A DNA stretch of 9,101 nt from Clostridia bacterium (GTDB lineage: Bacteria; Bacillota_A; Clostridia; Oscillospirales; CAG-272). The notes beneath the pieces were generated by a model, which was not told the origin of the DNA, did not search any database, and saw nothing but the letters and a program-made list of their open reading frames with translations. The stretch is from NCBI GenBank assembly GCA_017407885.1, contig JAFQVU010000203.1, positions 1-9,101 on the forward strand, written 5' to 3'. Shown here one piece after another: positions 6,147 through 9,101 of the stretch. The position numbers and the translations under genes were made by a program. Each line of letters opens with the position of its first letter. Within the stretch, counting starts at the first letter, position 1.

Positions 6147-7169
6147 ATGGAGCTTAAACTTAATGGGAAAATTATAAAGGGCGTTGGCGGTATATATGAG
6201 ATTCTTATAAGCCGCGCTGATGCCGATATGCTGCGCGAAGTTGGCATGAAGCTTGATTCTAATACGCTTTACTGCAAGGCACGCGGAGCTTTTCGCCATG
6301 CGAAACTGACATTGCTTGTAGGCGACAATGTTGCAATTAGGGTTGATACCGAGCTTGCGATGGCTTCCGATGCCGATTCGCGTGTCGGACGCGGACCGCG
6401 CGATGAAGCGCGCGGCGGCGTTATGATAGAAGAGGTCTTACCGCGCAAAAACGAGCTTATACGCCCGCCGATGGCAAACCTTGACATTATCTTTGCCGTG
6501 GTTGCGGCGGCGAAACCCGATCCTGCGCTTTCGACGGTGGACAAGCTTATCACCATTGCCGAATACAAGCAGATTGAGCCGGTTATCATCATAACCAAAG
6601 CCGACCTTGCACCCGATGCCGCAGAGAAATATGCGGATATCTACAGAAAATGCGGTTTTTCGGTGTTCGTTGAGGGGCTTGGAATTGATGGCGGCGAGCT
6701 TGAAGCGTTCATTCGCAAAAATGCAGATAAGGTCTCGGCGTTTGCCGGTGCGTCCGGTGTCGGAAAATCAACGCTGATGAATCGCCTTTTTCCCTCACTT
6801 GGACTTGAAACGGGCGAAATCAGCCAGAAGACCGAGCGCGGACGTCATACAACACGCCATATCGAACTTTATCCCCTCGCAAAACAGTTTGGAGAGGGAA
6901 TTGACGGATATATAGCTGATACCCCCGGATTCGGAATGCTTGATTTTGTGCAGTTCGATTTTTACACCAAAGCCGATCTGCCGTATGTATTCCGCGAGTT
7001 TGAGCCGTATATCGGTTGCTGTAAATACACTAAATGTACGCATACGAAAGAGGACGGATGCGCGCTTATCGAAGCGGTGAAATCGGGGAAGATACCACCC
7101 GAGCGGCATAAGAGTTATCTTGAATTTTATGATGTGCTGAAAAATAAGCACGAATGGGACAAAAAATGA
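6147..7169 (+). CDS. rsgA: Small ribosomal subunit biogenesis GTPase RsgA (YjeQ)
   Basis: Protein of 340 residues, somewhat longer than the roughly 290-300 usual in Bacillus. N-terminal OB-fold (GKIIKGVGGIYEI through LLVGDNVAI, about 7-64), then the circularly permuted GTPase typical of the family: G4 TKAD (150-153) comes before G1 GASGVGKST (201-209), the G2 Thr pair (235-236) and G3 DTPG (258-261). The C-terminal zinc finger is C292-x4-C297-x-H299-x5-C305. RsgA checks late 30S subunit maturation and its GTPase is stimulated by the 30S. Extra length comes partly from a charged Gly/Arg-rich segment at about 70-95 between OB-fold and GTPase. The start is 9 nt after prkC; the only purine-rich site is GGAG at 6131-6134, 12 nt away and overlapping the prkC end, so translation is likely coupled to prkC. 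Its stop overlaps thiN. Confidence 0.96.
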   Translation: MELKLNGKIIKGVGGIYEILISRADADMLREVGMKLDSNTLYCKARGAFRHAKLTLLVGDNVAIRVDTELAMASDADSRVGRGPRDEARGGVMIEEVLPRKNELIRPPMANLDIIFAVVAAAKPDPALSTVDKLITIAEYKQIEPVIIITKADLAPDAAEKYADIYRKCGFSVFVEGLGIDGGELEAFIRKNADKVSAFAGASGVGKSTLMNRLFPSLGLETGEISQKTERGRHTTRHIELYPLAKQFGEGIDGYIADTPGFGMLDFVQFDFYTKADLPYVFREFEPYIGCCKYTKCTHTKEDGCALIEAVKSGKIPPERHKSYLEFYDVLKNKHEWDKK

Positions 7170-7825
7170 ATTTTGACTGTTATATTTTTACCGGCGGTCA
7201 GATCTTTGCAGACTCGCTTTCCGAGCTTGCCCCGATGCCGGAGAATGATGCTCTCATCATTGCGGCAGACAGCGGATATTTGAGTGCGAGAAGATTCGGA
7301 GTTGTTCCCGATATATTGGTTGGGGACCTCGATTCGCTCGACCGCTCAAAGCTTGGTGCGCATGAGCTTGATGAGATGGAGAAAATACTCGTTCCGTCAG
7401 TAAAAGATGATACCGACACACAGCTTGCCATTGATACGGCAATAGCTCGCGGTGCGAAGAATATTTGTATTGTCGGTGGTCTTGGCGGCAGACTTGACCA
7501 TACGCTTTCAAGCGTATTCCTGCTTGAATACATCACTCGTCAAGGCGCTGGATGCATGATGACGGACGGTCGCAACCGAGTACATATTATGTGTACCCAC
7601 GGCGACAAACAAATAATTACTGTTGAGCGCGGCTATAAATATCTATCGCTTGTGGCATTGTCGGACGTTTGCCGCGGCGTTTCGGTGACTGGAGTTTTTT
7701 ATCCGCTTGACAGTGTTGAGCTTACACGTCGGTATTCGTATGCGGTAAGTAACGAAATAACTGCGGAGTGCGCACAAATCTCGCTTTGCGACGGTGTGAT
7801 GCTTGTAATCGAGAGCCGCGATTAA
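7166..7825 (+). CDS. thiN: Thiamine diphosphokinase ThiN
   Basis: Protein of 219 residues, normal for the family. Catalytic N-terminal part shows IIAADSGYLSARRFGVVPD (31-49), VGDLDSLD (52-59), the KDDTDTQLA motif (80-88) and GGLGGRLDHTLS (104-115); the C-terminal part has the thiamine-binding region ending in SNEIT (195-199). It transfers pyrophosphate from ATP to thiamine, giving thiamine diphosphate in the cytoplasm. ATG 7166 is chosen because it overlaps the rsgA stop (ATGA) and has GGGA at 7156-7159 six nt upstream; an in-frame ATG at 7154 has no ribosome-binding site. rpe, frequently located between rsgA and thiN, is missing, so the two genes are directly fused in the operon. Confidence 0.94.
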   Translation: MNFDCYIFTGGQIFADSLSELAPMPENDALIIAADSGYLSARRFGVVPDILVGDLDSLDRSKLGAHELDEMEKILVPSVKDDTDTQLAIDTAIARGAKNICIVGGLGGRLDHTLSSVFLLEYITRQGAGCMMTDGRNRVHIMCTHGDKQIITVERGYKYLSLVALSDVCRGVSVTGVFYPLDSVELTRRYSYAVSNEITAECAQISLCDGVMLVIESRD

Positions 7826-7880
7826 CAAACCTGCGAAAATACGCATATGCTGTAATGAGCCGTGAAATACTGCTTGTTAA

Positions 7881-7894
7881 TTCACATAAGTGAA
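7881..7894 (+). other. Small hairpin touching the spoVM ribosome-binding site
   Basis: TTCAC (7881-7885) and GTGAA (7890-7894) form a 5-bp stem around ATAA; its 3' arm overlaps the first As of AAGGG, the spoVM Shine-Dalgarno at 7893-7897. A second GTGAA at 7862-7866 could pair with the same TTCAC instead, so two exclusive folds can be drawn. This is short enough to be chance. Confidence 0.3.
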
Positions 7895-7909
7895 GGGATA
7901 TGTACATTT

Positions 7910-7987
7910 ATGAAGGTTGTTGTTATGAAATCGCCGAGGCTATTTGTTCCGTTACTTCGGAAAATATTCAAAATCGGCAAAAAGTGA
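7910..7987 (+). CDS. spoVM: Stage V sporulation protein M, SpoVM
   Basis: A 25-codon gene, from ATG 7910 to TGA 7985-7987. The peptide begins MKVVVMKSPRLF and ends in KIGKK. It aligns without gaps to the N-terminal two thirds of Bacillus SpoVM as I recall it: MK at 1-2, Lys7, Pro9 (the residue that shapes its amphipathic helix), a basic residue at 10 and Arg17. SpoVM inserts shallowly into the outer forespore membrane, recognises its positive curvature and recruits SpoIVA to start coat assembly. Position strongly supports the call: spoVM lies just downstream of thiN in Bacillus too. AAGGG at 7893-7897 is about 12 nt from the ATG, rather long. A sporulation promoter would be expected in the 84 nt after thiN, but I could not identify a convincing one. 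Confidence 0.85.
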   Translation: MKVVVMKSPRLFVPLLRKIFKIGKK

Positions 7988-7994
7988 ATACGAA

Positions 7995-8029
7995 GGGGGA
8001 GGATGCCGCTTTGAGGTTAATCCTTCCCC
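7995..8029 (+). other. G-rich inverted repeat downstream of spoVM
   Basis: GGGGGAGGAT (7995-8004) pairs with ATCCTTCCCC (8020-8029) over 10 bp including one G-U, enclosing a 15-nt loop. No T-run follows directly, so it is not a textbook intrinsic terminator. It may help end or protect the spoVM message. Confidence 0.45.
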
Positions 8030-8035
8030 GATATC

Positions 8036-8083
8036 GTTTGCCGAGATATGCAATAAGGCAAACATGGAACTTTTCTTAATTTT
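8036..8083 (+). terminator. Possible transcription terminator after spoVM
   Basis: GTTTGCC (8036-8042) and GGCAAAC (8057-8063) form a perfect 7-bp stem with a 14-nt loop, followed after a few bases by a T-rich stretch (8069-8083, TTTTCTTAATTTTT). The large loop and the gap before the T-run make it weak, but together with the stem at 7995-8029 it is the only terminator-like structure between spoVM and the lipoprotein gene. The remainder of 7988-8141 shows no gene; no clear promoter for the lipoprotein was recognised. Confidence 0.38.
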
Positions 8084-8141
8084 TAGCGTCATAACAAGTG
8101 ACGAACAAAACAATTGATTTTATCTTACGGGGGACTATCCT

Positions 8142-9101
8142 ATGGCAAATAAAACTTTTCTTTTTTTAATAATAATCACACTGATACTTGGCTGCTGCGC
8201 TTGTTCGTTTTCAACCAATGATATCGACATCCCGACGGATACTGTGAAAGATATCACAGAATCACCATATTCCGAAGATAGCAACACCGTCGATATAGAG
8301 GGCACATCAGCGGATTCATACGATACATCGGAGCCGGAAACAGAGCCGGTTTCTCCGCCTGATAATGATGTCTCCGAATTTGAAATATTGACAGATCCTG
8401 CGACACCATCGCGTGAGGATGTTGAAAGGCTGCTTTCGCATGCAGCGGATATTTGGAATCAACTTCACATAAGCTCACTTGATGCCATCTATGATGAATC
8501 ACTTAAGGTTGTTGACGGATTCTATACATATTTACCTGTTCGTGAGTATGAAACAAAGGATGAATTTCGCGCGCGCCTTCGCGAGAGCTTTTCCGAGATG
8601 CTGACTGAATATATGCTCGGATATTTGTTCGATTGTCAGTATAAAGAGTTTGACGGTAGACTGTATGTAAGCCCTGGGGACCGCGGGACGGATATGCGAG
8701 CGGGCGCCCAGACAATGAAATACGAGGTTATTGACGATACAACGGTGAGAGTAATACGCTGCGTTGATGTGGAAGAAATTGCCGAAATGTATGACGGTGA
8801 GAAATATTCGTACATTATCTATCTGCAGGGCGTTTGTGAGCAGGAGCTTATGCTAATTTATGAGCAGGGCAGGTGGGTTTTTGATACATTTACCGTGTTT
8901 GATGCAATTGACGGATACGATGACGGCGAGGGCATAAAATACGATTATGCCACAGATATAGCGTATGCATTTCTCGGTGCGGAAATCTCCGCCGCGAGAC
9001 CGGACGGAGAAGAATATGATTATCTCAACAGACGTATTGTAGGATACCGTGAAAATTCCGATGAGGCCGTGACAGTTACGGTACGGGTAAGCACGCGGCG
9101 A
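8142..9101 (+). CDS. Secreted lipoprotein, incomplete at right edge; IseA-like domain possible
   Basis: Open from ATG 8142 to the window edge, 320 codons with no stop. GGGGGA at 8129-8134, 7 nt upstream, is a good ribosome-binding site. Residues 1-17 form a lipoprotein signal peptide (one Lys, then a hydrophobic stretch) ending in LILG before Cys18, the likely lipidated residue. An acidic Ser/Thr/Pro-rich linker (about 22-90) follows, then a folded part beginning REDVERLLSHAADIW. The pattern FYTYLPVREYETKDEF, then an aromatic segment, DGRLYVSPGDRG (171-182), and LMLIYEQGRWVFDTF (236-250) resembles the IseA (YoeB) inhibitor family of cell-wall DL-endopeptidases, here recalled from memory and not verified. 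A second region after about 268 (DYATDIAYAFLGAE) may be another domain. It lies outside the operon, behind a possible terminator. Exposed on the outer face of the membrane; function unknown. Confidence 0.85.
   Translation, partial: MANKTFLFLIIITLILGCCACSFSTNDIDIPTDTVKDITESPYSEDSNTVDIEGTSADSYDTSEPETEPVSPPDNDVSEFEILTDPATPSREDVERLLSHAADIWNQLHISSLDAIYDESLKVVDGFYTYLPVREYETKDEFRARLRESFSEMLTEYMLGYLFDCQYKEFDGRLYVSPGDRGTDMRAGAQTMKYEVIDDTTVRVIRCVDVEEIAEMYDGEKYSYIIYLQGVCEQELMLIYEQGRWVFDTFTVFDAIDGYDDGEGIKYDYATDIAYAFLGAEISAARPDGEEYDYLNRRIVGYRENSDEAVTVTVRVSTRR

Noticed and set aside
7826..7909. Sigma-E or sigma-K promoter for spoVM
   Set aside because: Candidate -10-like CATA strings (7844, 7885) lack a matching -35 at proper distance, and the one at 7885 would place the transcript start after the Shine-Dalgarno.
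7900..8080. ATG 7900 frame of about 60 codons overlapping spoVM in another frame
   Set aside because: The AAGGG site is only 2 nt away, the peptide resembles nothing I know, and it overlaps the much better supported spoVM.

Overview
The window is a Firmicutes-type, most likely Clostridia, chromosomal segment with moderate G+C. It carries the conserved 'RNA modification / Ser-Thr kinase' operon in its usual order, all on the + strand: YugP-type membrane zinc metallopeptidase, rsmB, rlmN, stp (prpC), prkC, rsgA, thiN and then a 25-codon spoVM. spoVM is too short for most ORF callers. Its presence directly after thiN, as in Bacillus, says the organism belongs to an endospore-forming lineage. A separate, incomplete gene for a secreted lipoprotein follows and runs off the right edge.

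Layout: 1-264 holds two head-to-tail copies of a 128-nt structured repeat; 267-965 zinc metallopeptidase; 966-2309 rsmB; 2304-2431 a third copy of the repeat, wedged between rsmB and rlmN; 2434-3513 rlmN; 3565-4368 stp; 4368-6137 prkC; 6147-7169 rsgA; 7166-7825 thiN; 7910-7987 spoVM; 7988-8141 intergenic with two inverted repeats, possibly the end of the operon; 8142 to the edge, lipoprotein. Genes are packed tightly (TAAATG, TGATG and ATGA junctions), so one transcript probably spans at least 267-7825. rpe, which often sits between rsgA and thiN in related operons, is absent here.

The gene products belong together functionally: RsmB and RlmN methylate rRNA (RlmN also tRNA), RsgA is a GTPase for late 30S assembly, PrkC senses cell-wall material through PASTA domains and is opposed by the PP2C phosphatase Stp, ThiN makes thiamine diphosphate, and SpoVM marks the forespore surface for coat assembly.

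The part that ordinary annotation does not explain is the repeat. Its three copies are 91-95% identical without gaps. Each contains a start codon (GTG), a 30-codon open frame, a stop, a hairpin and a Shine-Dalgarno sequence that sits 8 nt before the next start codon. The unit length equals exactly the distance between consecutive start codons (11, 139, 267; and 2306, 2434). It therefore looks like a start-codon-to-start-codon cassette that can be put between operon genes, or stacked in tandem, while still giving the downstream gene a ribosome binding site. Differences between copies fall mostly in predicted loops, which points to a conserved RNA fold. I do not know a named family for it.
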